DNA of 11,692 nt from NCBI GenBank assembly GCA_014380705.1, contig JACMJI010000303.1, positions 1 through 11,692 of the forward strand, read 5' to 3'. Made by a program: the position numbers and the translations under genes. The notes under the pieces are model-generated. The model had not been told where the DNA came from, made no database searches, and saw only the letters and a program-made list of their open reading frames with translations. Shown one piece after another: positions 1 to 6,264 of the stretch (positions within the stretch are counted from its first letter, which is position 1; every line of letters begins with the position of its first letter). Source of the stretch: Gorillibacterium sp. Its GTDB lineage: Bacteria; Bacillota; Bacilli; Paenibacillales; NBRC-103111.

Positions 1-378
1 AAGCTCAGAATCCGCAGAGACGTTCCAAAGGGAGGCATCATGGGTTTCATGGTCTGCACTTACACCAAGACGATCAAGCTCTGCTTTCAGGTTATCACGG
101 TAGGTAATCCCTTCACGGATCTTCTGAACAAAGCTATCATGGTCAAAATTAGCGTTTGTAATGGTTGCAAACAAGCTTTCCATAATAAAACGATCCGCTA
201 CTTTTGTTGATACGCCCACTTCTCTGCCTTTATCTGAGAAGATCGCTATTCCTTTTAACGTGTAGATCAGAAGATCCTGCAGATTTGAAACCTCACTCGT
301 CTTGCCACATACCCCTTTAATGGTACATCCTGTTCCTTTAGCAGCTTCCTGACATTGAAAACAAAACATGTCGCTCAT
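1..378 (-). CDS. hcp: Hydroxylamine reductase / hybrid cluster protein Hcp, N-terminal part (cut by window edge)
   Basis: The first 126 codons are visible and the rest lies beyond the left edge. Hcp is a cytoplasmic iron-sulfur protein with a cubane cluster and a hybrid Fe-S-O cluster. It reduces hydroxylamine in vitro and is thought to detoxify NO or to act as an NO reductase / S-nitrosylase in vivo. The N-terminus begins MSDMFCFQCQE and carries Cys6, Cys9, Cys18 and Cys24 (C-X2-C-X8-C-X5-C). This compact spacing is typical of the clostridial/Desulfovibrio-type enzyme with a [4Fe-4S] proximal cluster, unlike the longer spacing of the E. coli type. The start is well supported by GGAGG seven bases before ATG. 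It lies 50 bp after the upstream iron-sulfur gene with no terminator between, so the two form one operon, probably activated from the palindrome at 1346-1361. Confidence 0.95.
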   Translation of the reverse strand, partial: MSDMFCFQCQEAAKGTGCTIKGVCGKTSEVSNLQDLLIYTLKGIAIFSDKGREVGVSTKVADRFIMESLFATITNANFDHDSFVQKIREGITYRDNLKAELDRLGVSADHETHDASLWNVSADSEL

Positions 379-428
379 CAATATTCCTCCTAATTATACG
401 TTCGTTTTTCTATTGGTAAAAAGGTGAA

Positions 429-1274
429 TCAGCAAAGCTTGCCATCAATACCAATTGTAACTTCCCGATAGGGAACAATGGTCTGTGCCGCTAACATCGC
501 TTGCTTCACAGCCTGAACGATTCCGCCGCAGCATGGAACGACCATACGCACAACCGTGATACTGCGAACCGAATGAAGACTTAGAATCTCGGCGAGCTTC
601 TCGGCGTAGTACGCGTTGTCGTCAAGCTTCGGGCAACCGATTACGGTGATATGATTGCGAATGAAATCCTTATGGAAGTCAGCATAGGCAAAGGCAGTGC
701 AATCCGCAGCGATCAGCAGATTGCAATCATCGAAGTAAGGGTTGGCTGAGTTGACCAGATGTAGTTGAATCGGCCATTGTGCTAGCTCAGATGGCCGTTC
801 GCTTACAGCAGTCGCTGGATTATGATTAGAGTTTGCCGCACTATATGCTGGTGCTGGAGCGCTGACTCCAGCAGGTACTGCTGCAGCATCGCGCTCAATC
901 CGCCGCGCCATACTTCCTGGACAGCCACCGCCATGGCCCATGCCATGATCGTGTCCGCCAGAGGCATGTTGGGCACCAGCCGGTTTCTGTGGCTGAGTGG
1001 CGCCTGTGCCCCCCGCTGCAGCAGCAAGCTTCCTTGCAGCCATACGCTGCTGGACGGCTTCGTCGTCGTACTCAGCAGCTTCCCGCTGAATCATCTCGAT
1101 GGCACCTGTCGGACACTCGGGCAGGCAATCTCCGAGGCCGTCACAATAGCTATCGCTCACCAGTTTAGCAACACCATTCACTAGCTCAATGGCTCCCTCG
1201 TGACAAGCTTCTACACATATTCCACAACCGTTGCACAGTTCTTCGTGTATAGTTATAATATTTCGTTTCATCAT
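429..1274 (-). CDS. 4Fe-4S ferredoxin-type protein with C-terminal cysteine-rich domain, first gene of the hcp operon (FrdX-like)
   Basis: This 281-residue protein probably supplies electrons to Hcp. Residues 1-62 form a bacterial dicluster ferredoxin domain. The first motif is complete (Cys14, 17, 20, 24). The second reads C-DGLGD-C-LPE-CP (Cys44, 50, 54), with Leu47 where the second cysteine of a standard motif would be, so that cluster has unusual ligation or may be three-iron. Residues 83-160 are a low-complexity Ala/Gly/Pro/His linker with a His-Gly-rich patch (about 107-117) and Cys118. Residues 161-281 form a second folded region with Cys184, Cys192, Cys214, a VPCCGG motif (Cys248, Cys249) and a final Cys281; I cannot name this domain. 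Two adjacent ATGs occur (1274 and 1271); AAGGAG lies 13-16 bases upstream, rather far. HcpR regulons in other bacteria contain a ferredoxin gene called frdX beside hcp, which fits the context. The electron-donor role is inference. Confidence 0.85.
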   Translation of the reverse strand: MMKRNIITIHEELCNGCGICVEACHEGAIELVNGVAKLVSDSYCDGLGDCLPECPTGAIEMIQREAAEYDDEAVQQRMAARKLAAAAGGTGATQPQKPAGAQHASGGHDHGMGHGGGCPGSMARRIERDAAAVPAGVSAPAPAYSAANSNHNPATAVSERPSELAQWPIQLHLVNSANPYFDDCNLLIAADCTAFAYADFHKDFIRNHITVIGCPKLDDNAYYAEKLAEILSLHSVRSITVVRMVVPCCGGIVQAVKQAMLAAQTIVPYREVTIGIDGKLC

Positions 1275-1318
1275 TTGATTGGTTCAACTCCTTCATACGT
1301 TCTTTACAGCTTAGTTTG

Positions 1319-1361
1319 ATTGTAGTAGACTGTCGTCAAACAATCGGTAACGAATGTTACC
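1319..1361 (-). promoter_or_regulatory. Probable activator-dependent promoter of the ferredoxin-hcp operon
   Basis: On the minus strand a TACAAT -10 box lies at 1324-1319, and no good -35 hexamer stands 16-18 bases upstream. Instead the palindrome at 1346-1361 is centred 35 bases before the last base of the -10 box. This puts it at -41.5 relative to a start point near 1312, the textbook position of a class II Crp/Fnr activator. The leader to the ATG at 1274 would be about 38 nt. Confidence 0.6.
1346..1361. promoter_or_regulatory. Perfect inverted repeat GGTAAC-N4-GTTACC, putative HcpR operator
   Basis: Two six-base arms, GGTAAC and GTTACC, flank GAAT. The dyad sits in the divergent intergenic region between the ferredoxin-hcp operon and a Crp/Fnr-family gene, and its size fits a Crp/Fnr dimer site. 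From memory, a GTAAC...GTTAC consensus has been predicted for HcpR in some Gram-positive anaerobes; I cannot check that here. In the rightward direction the operator would overlap the core promoter of the regulator gene (a possible TATTTT -10 at 1369-1374), which would suit negative autoregulation. Confidence 0.6.
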
Positions 1362-1389
1362 TCTTGGATATTTTTATTAGGGGTGTATT

Positions 1390-2067
1390 ATGAAAACAAT
1401 TCCTGAAATTTTGCGGGGCTGCCTTTTCTTCAGTGGAAAAAGCACCAGTGAAATGACAATGCTGCTTGAACACTTGGTTTACTCAATCAAAGACTATCGC
1501 AAAAATGAATTGATCGCATCCGAAGGAGACCCCGCTGAACGCGTGGGAATTGTTCTGTGCGGGTCCGTAGAGGTACAGAAGATCCACCCCACAGGTAAGA
1601 ACGTGACGATTGCCCAAATCTCTGAAGGGCAAACCTTTGGCGAAGCTGTTCTATTCAGCAAAGAAAATGTTTTCCCCGCAACGGTGATGGCCATCGATTC
1701 TAGTAAAGTAATGTTTATTAATAAACGTGAAATGCTGCGACTATTTACCTCAGATGCGGACATTCTCTCGCGATATATGGAGAATATTTCAGACAGACTG
1801 CTCTTGCTTAACCGTAAAATCGAAATTTTATCCTTGGGAACATTGCGTCGCCGGATCGTTTTTGACCTACTTAAGCTAGCGGTTAAACAGCATTCAGATA
1901 CGATCAACCTTCCTTATAACAAACGGGTTTGGGCTGAACATCTCAATACAGCTAGGCCTTCTCTTTCGCGGGAAATCTGTTGTTTGCGTGATGAGGGTTT
2001 GATTGATTTTACCGGAAATAAAATTACTATCCTAAACCGAGAGGCGCTGGAGGGTATCCTTCGATAG
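1390..2067 (+). CDS. Crp/Fnr-family transcriptional regulator, HcpR-like
   Basis: This 225-residue protein is of normal length for the Crp/Fnr family. Residues about 15-118 form the cyclic-nucleotide-binding-type beta roll, including GQTFGEAVLFS at 80-90. The Arg-Ser pair that binds cAMP phosphate in CRP is absent, so cAMP is an unlikely ligand. Residues about 120-150 are the dimer helix, and 175-207 are the C-terminal winged helix-turn-helix with recognition helix near 188-200 (ARPSLSREICCLR). There is no N-terminal cysteine cluster, so it is not an oxygen-sensing Fnr with a 4Fe-4S centre. The start has AGGGG six bases upstream. Divergent orientation from a ferredoxin-hcp operon around a dyad is the arrangement described for HcpR, a regulator of nitrogen-oxide stress genes; some HcpR proteins sense NO through haem. 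The HcpR assignment rests on context as much as on sequence. No terminator follows, so some transcription may continue into msrC. Confidence 0.85.
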   Translation: MKTIPEILRGCLFFSGKSTSEMTMLLEHLVYSIKDYRKNELIASEGDPAERVGIVLCGSVEVQKIHPTGKNVTIAQISEGQTFGEAVLFSKENVFPATVMAIDSSKVMFINKREMLRLFTSDADILSRYMENISDRLLLLNRKIEILSLGTLRRRIVFDLLKLAVKQHSDTINLPYNKRVWAEHLNTARPSLSREICCLRDEGLIDFTGNKITILNREALEGILR

Positions 2068-2172
2068 TATGCAATCATTGCTAAAAGATATGGATTTGAA
2101 AAAATAGAACAATTCCGATGCTAGGCATAATCTGTGAAAATTCATGCTATCATCGTAATATTATGAGTTTAT

Positions 2173-2178
2173 AAGGAG
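2173..2178 (+). promoter_or_regulatory. Ribosome binding site that decides the msrC start
   Basis: AAGGAG ends three bases before an in-frame TTG at 2182, too close for initiation, but nine bases before the ATG at 2188. The ATG is therefore preferred over the longer frame. Confidence 0.7.
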
Positions 2179-2187
2179 TGTTTGGAG

Positions 2188-2694
2188 ATGTTTCATGAGT
2201 CACAATACGGGGAATCCCCAGAAGAAAGCTACGGTCTGCTACTCAAGCAGTTGCGTTCTCTCATCGAAGATGAAGTCGATTTAGTCGCTAACTTGGCCAA
2301 CGCCTCAGCCCTGCTTGGGCAGTTCCTCCAGGATATTAACTGGGTCGGCTTTTATTTGTTGAAGGGTGGCGAATTAGTATTAGGCCCGTTTCAGGGACTG
2401 CCTGCTTGTGTGCGGATCCCTATGGGGAAGGGTGTATGTGGGACGGCTGCTCAGAGCCAAAGCACCATGCTGGTAGCCGATGTCCATCAGTTTCCGGGTC
2501 ACATTGCCTGTGATGCTGCAAGCAATTCGGAGATTGTAATCCCGCTTTATCACAGCGAGGAACTGATCGGGGTTTTGGATATAGATAGCCCGCTTTTTAG
2601 CCGTTTTGATGAAAACGACAAGCGGTATCTGGAGCAGTTTTGTGAGATTCTCTCGCAGCACCTGGCGGAGTCAGCGCGCATAAGAAAAAACTAA
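2188..2694 (+). CDS. msrC: Free methionine-(R)-sulfoxide reductase, GAF-fold (MsrC/fRMsr, YtsP-like)
   Basis: The product is a 168-residue cytoplasmic GAF-domain enzyme that reduces free L-methionine-(R)-sulfoxide with thioredoxin-type reductants. It has the three family cysteines at 74, 84 and 108 (counted from the ATG at 2188), in the contexts PACVRIP, GKGVCGTAA and HIACDAASNSE. The spacing of 10 and then 24 residues matches the catalytic and resolving cysteines of yeast fRMsr (91, 101, 125), so it is an active-type enzyme and not just a ligand-binding GAF domain. Length is normal for the family. It stands 120 bp after the Crp/Fnr-type regulator, with no obvious terminator between and only a weak AT-rich promoter candidate near 2156-2164. 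It may be partly cotranscribed with the regulator. It ends at a strong terminator facing the convergent amidase gene. Confidence 0.92.
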   Translation: MFHESQYGESPEESYGLLLKQLRSLIEDEVDLVANLANASALLGQFLQDINWVGFYLLKGGELVLGPFQGLPACVRIPMGKGVCGTAAQSQSTMLVADVHQFPGHIACDAASNSEIVIPLYHSEELIGVLDIDSPLFSRFDENDKRYLEQFCEILSQHLAESARIRKN

Positions 2695-2712
2695 CCGCAC
2701 CAAATAGCGCAC

Positions 2713-2754
2713 ATAAGGCTCCTCCACATTGACCTGTGAAGGAGCCTTATTTTT
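2713..2754 (+). terminator. Intrinsic terminator of msrC
   Basis: Ten perfectly paired bases, ATAAGGCTCC (2713-2722) with GGAGCCTTAT (2741-2750), continue as one more pair, one mismatch and a CACA/TGTG helix around a six-base loop. A run of T follows at 2750-2754. The reverse strand lacks a T tract after the stem, so it serves mainly the rightward msrC and perhaps weakly the convergent amidase. Confidence 0.88.
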
Positions 2755-2802
2755 GCTTATATAACCCTGCTTTTTAGCGAGTCGTTCATGTCGGCATTCA
2801 GG

Positions 2803-4176
2803 TTATAATTTCAAATGCTCTTTAATACCAGCCACAATGGCGGCGGCAACTTTATCCTGAAAAGCTGGCTTATACATAAGCGCTTCTTCCGCCCGATTAG
2901 ACAAATAGCCAACCTCTAGAAGAACGCCAGGCATCTCCGTTTTCTTGATCACGCGAAAATCTTCCTTGCGTACCTTATCATCTCGGAATCCCGTTGCCTC
3001 CACCAGATGCTTATGGATAATTCCCGCTAGTCCCTTGCTATAACTATTATAGTAATACGTTTGAGTACCGTTTGATTTGGAGGTAAAACTGTTGCCGTGA
3101 ATGGAGACGAATACATTCGCGTTTAATTTGTTGGCAAAAGCCGCTCGATTATCTAGAGTTACAAAGGTATCATTCGAACGCGTCATATGGACCTCAATTA
3201 AGGGTTCTTTTTTGAGTAGCGCTTCTACTTTCTTGGCTATGGATAGGTTGAATGTTTTCTCAAACTTACCTGTTACGGACTTCGCTCCGGGGTCTCGATC
3301 ACCGTGTCCTGCATCGATGACAACGATGTTTTTCTTCAAGGACGATTTCCTCAAGCTAATCAAAACCTGGCTATCCCTTAAATTTCTCTTTACCTCAAAA
3401 GCAGCCGGTCCCTCTGTCTCCAACACGACACGTATAGTCGACTTCTCAGGACTATTCATAGCATAACGAATATCAGTGACAAATGGATTGCTGGAAACAA
3501 TAGTGCCCATAATCGCAGGGTCAGGCTCAGGAATGAACGTTCCAAAGTACAGGTTAGGTAAATCTATTACTACGCGATCAGGATTCTTCAAGGTAAAAAC
3601 AGATGGTTTAATCGGTCCAGCAGCTTCAATAATAAACTGATCATCCATCATCCCCAAAAACATTAATTCGCTTGGGTCAATAGGCTCCGTCAACTCCGCT
3701 AACTCAACCTCAGAACCACCCGGCTCCATGATAGGTTGGACAATGCTATTCATTAATACCGCATTCTCAGTACTTTTCCAAGCGACCTTAAAACTAAATT
3801 TTTCCGCTAAAAAACGTATAGGCAGCATCGTAATCCCTGACTTAATGACTGGGGCAGCAGGGAATCTTACTTCTTCCCCATTAACATAACCAATTGTTGA
3901 ATTGGCGCGCAGGACGACCGTAAGCCCGTCTTTAATGACGGTAACCTTGTCCCGATCCGACTTGTCCCACTTTAGATATGCACCAAGTGATTCGGTGATG
4001 ACCCGCAGCGGCACCATCGTCGTACCCTTCGACTCGTAAGGTAAAACCGCAGGCTCTAGCTTTTCCCCATTTAGATATAACTGGACGGGCGTGTTCGCAG
4101 CGGCGTGAGTCATCGATGGCAGGAAGAATAATAGGACAGCTGTTAGTGACAGAAGAGCAACTACGATTTTTTTCAT
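2803..4176 (-). CDS. Exported N-acetylmuramoyl-L-alanine amidase (Cu-amine-oxidase-N-like + AMIN + Amidase_3)
   Basis: This zinc amidase cleaves the bond between N-acetylmuramic acid and the stem peptide of peptidoglycan. Starting at the ATG at 4176 gives 457 residues and a clean signal peptide (MKKIVV, hydrophobic core about 4-20, likely cleavage after THA at 23-25); the longer frame would add 11 residues in front of it. GAGGTG lies just upstream of this ATG. Domain order: copper-amine-oxidase-N-like domain at about 30-142 (two repeats with VPLRVITESLGA and LPIRFLAEKF), an AMIN domain at about 178-276, and Amidase_3 at about 283-457. Catalytic residues are visible: zinc ligands His291 (DAGHG), Glu306 and His360 (SIHGN), and Glu421 (LLEVGYLSN). 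AMIN domains target amidases to the envelope. The gene stands alone, converges on msrC, and has an ECF-type promoter upstream. A role in wall turnover or envelope stress is inference. Confidence 0.93.
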   Translation of the reverse strand: MKKIVVALLSLTAVLLFFLPSMTHAAANTPVQLYLNGEKLEPAVLPYESKGTTMVPLRVITESLGAYLKWDKSDRDKVTVIKDGLTVVLRANSTIGYVNGEEVRFPAAPVIKSGITMLPIRFLAEKFSFKVAWKSTENAVLMNSIVQPIMEPGGSEVELAELTEPIDPSELMFLGMMDDQFIIEAAGPIKPSVFTLKNPDRVVIDLPNLYFGTFIPEPDPAIMGTIVSSNPFVTDIRYAMNSPEKSTIRVVLETEGPAAFEVKRNLRDSQVLISLRKSSLKKNIVVIDAGHGDRDPGAKSVTGKFEKTFNLSIAKKVEALLKKEPLIEVHMTRSNDTFVTLDNRAAFANKLNANVFVSIHGNSFTSKSNGTQTYYYNSYSKGLAGIIHKHLVEATGFRDDKVRKEDFRVIKKTEMPGVLLEVGYLSNRAEEALMYKPAFQDKVAAAIVAGIKEHLKL

Positions 4177-4227
4177 CTTCACCTCAACCAATCTGTAAGT
4201 ACTTGTCACTTGCTGACGAATACTTTA

Positions 4228-4253
4228 GACGTCCATTTTTGGCAAAAGTTTCT
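4228..4253 (-). promoter_or_regulatory. ECF-sigma-like promoter of the amidase gene
   Basis: The minus strand reads AGAAAC (4253-4248), 16 bases, then CGTC (4231-4228) followed by TAAA. This is close to the TGAAAC-N16-CGTC pattern of Bacillus envelope-stress ECF sigma factors such as SigM. The start point would be near 4221, leaving a 45-nt leader to the ATG at 4176. A wall hydrolase is a plausible member of such a regulon. The match is by eye only. Confidence 0.5.
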
Positions 4254-4326
4254 CTAAATATAAAAATATTTTGAATATTCTGTTTCATCGATGGAATAAA
4301 GGGGTAATATATACATCGCCATAAAC

Positions 4327-4371
4327 AAAAAAATATTCCAGCAGCACCCGAAAAGCAGGATGGTGTTGGAA
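4327..4371 (-). terminator. Intrinsic terminator of the glutamine amidotransferase gene
   Basis: On the minus strand TTCCAACACCATCC (4371-4358) pairs with GGGTGCTGCTGGAA (4349-4336) over an eight-base loop, with one G-U and two mismatches. Seven T residues follow (4333-4327). It lies about 52 bp after the stop codon at 4423. The surrounding stretch 4177-4422 otherwise holds only the amidase promoter and a short repeat. Confidence 0.72.
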
Positions 4372-4410
4372 CACTTTTGCATTAGCGGGAACCCGATGAG
4401 CCTCACACAG

Positions 4411-4426
4411 ATTCGCCATGGTTTAG
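4411..4426. repeat. 16-bp repeat, copy 1 (identical copy at 8389-8404)
   Basis: The bases ATTCGCCATGGTTTAG occur here, overlapping the stop codon of the glutamine amidotransferase gene, and again at 8389-8404 in the leader of the GNAT-HIT gene. On the minus strand both copies are followed within a few bases by AGGCT(C/T)AT, which hints at a slightly longer degenerate repeat. A 16-bp match is unlikely but not impossible by chance in 11.7 kb. Confidence 0.35.
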
Positions 4427-5172
4427 TAGGCTCGTTCAAGACCAAGTAGCAATGAGTGTAGCAATTTTGTCGCAGCAGGGGCATGTTTACGTGTAAGCAA
4501 GCCTATTTCCTCTGCGGTCTGAATGTAGGGACCGTCCACCAGTTCATCAAGCCCATGTTGAATCAGTCGTTCAATATCAGACTCCTCCATCTCTAAATGA
4601 AATTGGAGCCCTATAGCATTCTCTCCATAGATAAAGGCCTGATTGCTGCACCCTTCGCTTGCGGCAAGTGGAATCGCCCCCTGCGGCAGTTCAAAGGTAT
4701 CCCCATGCCAGTGAAAAACTGTTAATGATTCAGAGGTCCAGTGGTGAACAGGTTCAGCATCAAGTAACCCAGTTGGTTCATGATGAACATACCCAGCATC
4801 AAGTAACACCCGCGCTTCAGGCGTGAACTGGATAGGGTACCAGCCAATTTCCTTCACCTTGTTCTTAAGTACCTTGGCATCAAGCGCATCCGCCAATAGC
4901 TGTGCACCCAAACAAATACCTAGCACCTTCTTGTTCTGCTTCAAGGCTTCCCTGATTAACGCCTTTTCGGCAATTAACCACGGATAAGCCTCTTCCTCAT
5001 AAATATTCATCGCACCACCCATCACAATCAACCAATCGAAGGAATCCACTGCCGGAAGCGTATCTCCCAAATAAAGTTTTGTTTTGCTCAGGTCGTGCCC
5101 CCGCTCTACTAACCAGCACTCAATTGCTCCAAGACCTTCATAGTCCATATGTAAAACCGCATGGATGTTCAT
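4423..5172 (-). CDS. Class I glutamine amidotransferase (GMP-synthase-type GATase domain), stand-alone
   Basis: The product is a 249-residue protein with one class I glutamine amidotransferase domain, which hydrolyses glutamine (or a gamma-glutamyl substrate) and passes on ammonia. The triad is visible: Cys87 in the nucleophile elbow LGICLGAQ, and His192 and Glu194 in GLQFHLEME. The oxyanion strand IVMGGAMNIYEEE lies at 49-61. There is no synthetase domain, so the acceptor is unknown; family members are often annotated as GMP-synthase-like or gamma-glutamyl hydrolase-like. The open frame extends 30 codons further upstream (to 5262), but the ATG at 5172 starts at the first conserved strand and has GGAGG 12 bases before it. 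Residues 123-148 are an imperfect 13-residue tandem repeat (LLDAGYVHHEPTG, LLDAEPVHHWTSE) just before the conserved FHWHGDTF segment. It has its own terminator and a weak promoter candidate. Confidence 0.9.
   Translation of the reverse strand: MNIHAVLHMDYEGLGAIECWLVERGHDLSKTKLYLGDTLPAVDSFDWLIVMGGAMNIYEEEAYPWLIAEKALIREALKQNKKVLGICLGAQLLADALDAKVLKNKVKEIGWYPIQFTPEARVLLDAGYVHHEPTGLLDAEPVHHWTSESLTVFHWHGDTFELPQGAIPLAASEGCSNQAFIYGENAIGLQFHLEMEESDIERLIQHGLDELVDGPYIQTAEEIGLLTRKHAPAATKLLHSLLLGLERAY
4729..4806 (-). repeat. Imperfect 39-bp in-frame tandem duplication inside the glutamine amidotransferase gene
   Basis: Two adjacent 39-base units (4806-4768 and 4767-4729) share 25 bases. The first 13 bases (TTACTTGATGCTG) are identical, and both units encode LLDA-x-x-VHH. 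The 14-bp core CAGCATCAAGTAAC appears on the plus strand at 4755-4768 and 4794-4807. The length is a multiple of three, so the reading frame is kept. Confidence 0.7.
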
Positions 5173-5204
5173 CTTTCTTTTCCGCCTCCAAATCAAAAGA
5201 GTTA

Positions 5205-5234
5205 ATCTTATCCACCCATCAAATCTACTATCAA
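5205..5234 (-). promoter_or_regulatory. Possible sigma-A promoter of the glutamine amidotransferase gene
   Basis: The minus strand reads TTGATA (5234-5229), 18 bases, TAAGAT (5210-5205). The start point would be near 5198, only 26 bases before the ATG at 5172, with GGAGG in the leader. It lies inside the upstream extension of the open frame, which supports the shorter protein. Both hexamers are imperfect. The rest of 5173-5501 shows only the terminator at 5385-5411 and no recognisable gene. Confidence 0.35.
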
Positions 5235-5384
5235 AAAGTAGGATCAACCTTATCACAAACAAGTAAAATTCCTGCTTATTTAATAGTTTACCACCAAGGA
5301 TATCCGCCTGTCTGCGTCCTTAGCATCTGTGCATTTTACCGATGCGGAATCAGAATGAACCGCGGCATGGAAGTCTGATAGAGT

Positions 5385-5411
5385 AAAAAATCCCCGTTTA
5401 TGCAACGGGGA
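5385..5411 (-). terminator. Intrinsic terminator of the YflT-like stress gene
   Basis: TCCCCGTT (minus strand 5411-5404 on one arm, AACGGGGA on the other) forms a perfect eight-base stem with a five-base loop. Six T residues follow on the minus strand (5390-5385). It lies about 90 bp after the stop codon of the stress protein. Confidence 0.85.
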
Positions 5412-5501
5412 CAAGTAGAGCATAAGTGAGTAAATGAAGCATACCTTGCAAAGCCGAATCCAAGCTTAAGCTAACTTAAATCTTTTGTTAAAAAGGATCC
5501 G

Positions 5502-6023
5502 TTACAACGTATGTTCTCCCATCGCACCATAGCGAGAGGAATTTCGCGAACCATGCCTGCAAAAGATAGCTTCAATATCGGCCACTTCAGCAGCATGATC
5601 ATCGACTAATACTAATATATTCCCATCATTTACATAGCTATTATATTCCGCCGCTTCATGCTCAGGTATGCCCAGACCAACGAGTCCACCTACTAATCCA
5701 CCTGCTCCTGCTCCAACGGCAGCCCCAGTTAATGCTGCTACAATAGGCCCCGCTGCCAGAAGCGGGCCAATTCCAGGAATAACTAATGCTCCGAGCCCTG
5801 CGAGCAGGCCAGTTACTCCACCTACAACACCACCCGTTGCCGCCCCTACCGCCACGCCTTCGGTCATCTTGGTGTCTGTTTCCGCCGCAATACTATCGAC
5901 ATCTTTGTTATCTTTTCCAATGATCGATATGTTATCCGAGTGAATACCTTGTGCTTTTAATGCGTTGATAGCTGAAACTGCCTCATGCTCTGTCTGAAAG
6001 ACGCCAACGACCTTTTGTCCCAT
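5502..6023 (-). CDS. General stress protein with YflT-type domain and glycine-zipper segment
   Basis: This 173-residue protein opens with a YflT-like domain (MGQKVVGVFQTEHEAVSAI, residues 1-40), the fold of the heat- and general-stress proteins YflT and GsiB-neighbour families of Bacillales. Residues 55-120 are a long Gly/Ala-rich glycine-zipper stretch that may enter or span a membrane as two short helices. Residues 121-155 (PEHEAAEYNSYVNDGNILVLVDD) are the conserved C-terminal segment, where a compact alpha/beta unit resumes. The last 18 residues are polar and variable. The biochemical role is unknown in the family. The start is firm: AGGAGG stands 9 bases before ATG. The upstream region has a sigma-B-type promoter, which agrees with stress induction, and a strong terminator follows. 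It is a single-gene unit. Confidence 0.87.
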   Translation of the reverse strand: MGQKVVGVFQTEHEAVSAINALKAQGIHSDNISIIGKDNKDVDSIAAETDTKMTEGVAVGAATGGVVGGVTGLLAGLGALVIPGIGPLLAAGPIVAALTGAAVGAGAGGLVGGLVGLGIPEHEAAEYNSYVNDGNILVLVDDHAAEVADIEAIFCRHGSRNSSRYGAMGEHTL

Positions 6024-6083
6024 GATAATTCCTCCTGATATTTAATTTTTGGAAAAGGCAGCCTAACCCGCCACCACAGTCCT

Positions 6084-6110
6084 TTACCCAACTTAGACAT
6101 AACGTTAAAC
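6084..6110 (-). promoter_or_regulatory. Sigma-B-type promoter of the YflT-like gene
   Basis: The minus strand reads GTTTAA (6110-6105), 15 bases, GGGTAA (6089-6084). This is one base off the GTTTAA-N12-15-GGGTAT pattern of Bacillus general-stress promoters. The start point would be near 6077, with a leader of about 53 nt. It agrees with the predicted stress function of the gene. Whether the organism encodes sigma-B cannot be seen here. Confidence 0.6.
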
Positions 6111-6264
6111 ATATTTTTTACTTTTTTAGAGTAACTAGCTTTGTTTCTAGTCTTACGAAAGATCTGATAAGCCACAAATATTGTAATTTTAGCTTGTAAA
6201 ATTAGCAGGGTTTTTTCTTTCATTTTGATTATCCGACAGTTCATGTTTCTATCCATTATCAGGA

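Noticed and set aside
822..1184. Rightward open frame of 120 codons antisense to the ferredoxin-type gene
   Set aside because: It lies wholly within the well-supported iron-sulfur gene on the other strand, has no ribosome site and encodes no recognisable protein.
2068..2187. Promoter for msrC near 2133-2164
   Set aside because: AT-rich -10-like hexamers exist (TAATAT, TATTAT), but no acceptable -35 hexamer stands at 16-18 bp, so no separate feature was called.
4254..4484. Leftward 76-codon frame with a hydrophobic stretch
   Set aside because: It overlaps the end of the glutamine amidotransferase gene, covers that gene's terminator hairpin and has no ribosome binding site.
5263..5384. Gap searched for a riboswitch, T-box or small RNA
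   Set aside because: Only a short GCATC/GATGC stem with a long loop was seen; no conserved riboswitch core or gene was evident.
6185..6203. Inverted repeat AATTTTA-N5-TAAAATT near a run of T
   Set aside because: The stem is almost all A-T, in an AT-rich gap, and no gene ends there; it is too weak to call a terminator.
5957..6256. Leftward 99-codon frame upstream of the YflT-like gene, with a hydrophobic segment and basic tail
   Set aside because: It overlaps the stress gene in another frame, has no ribosome site and runs through the sigma-B-type promoter.
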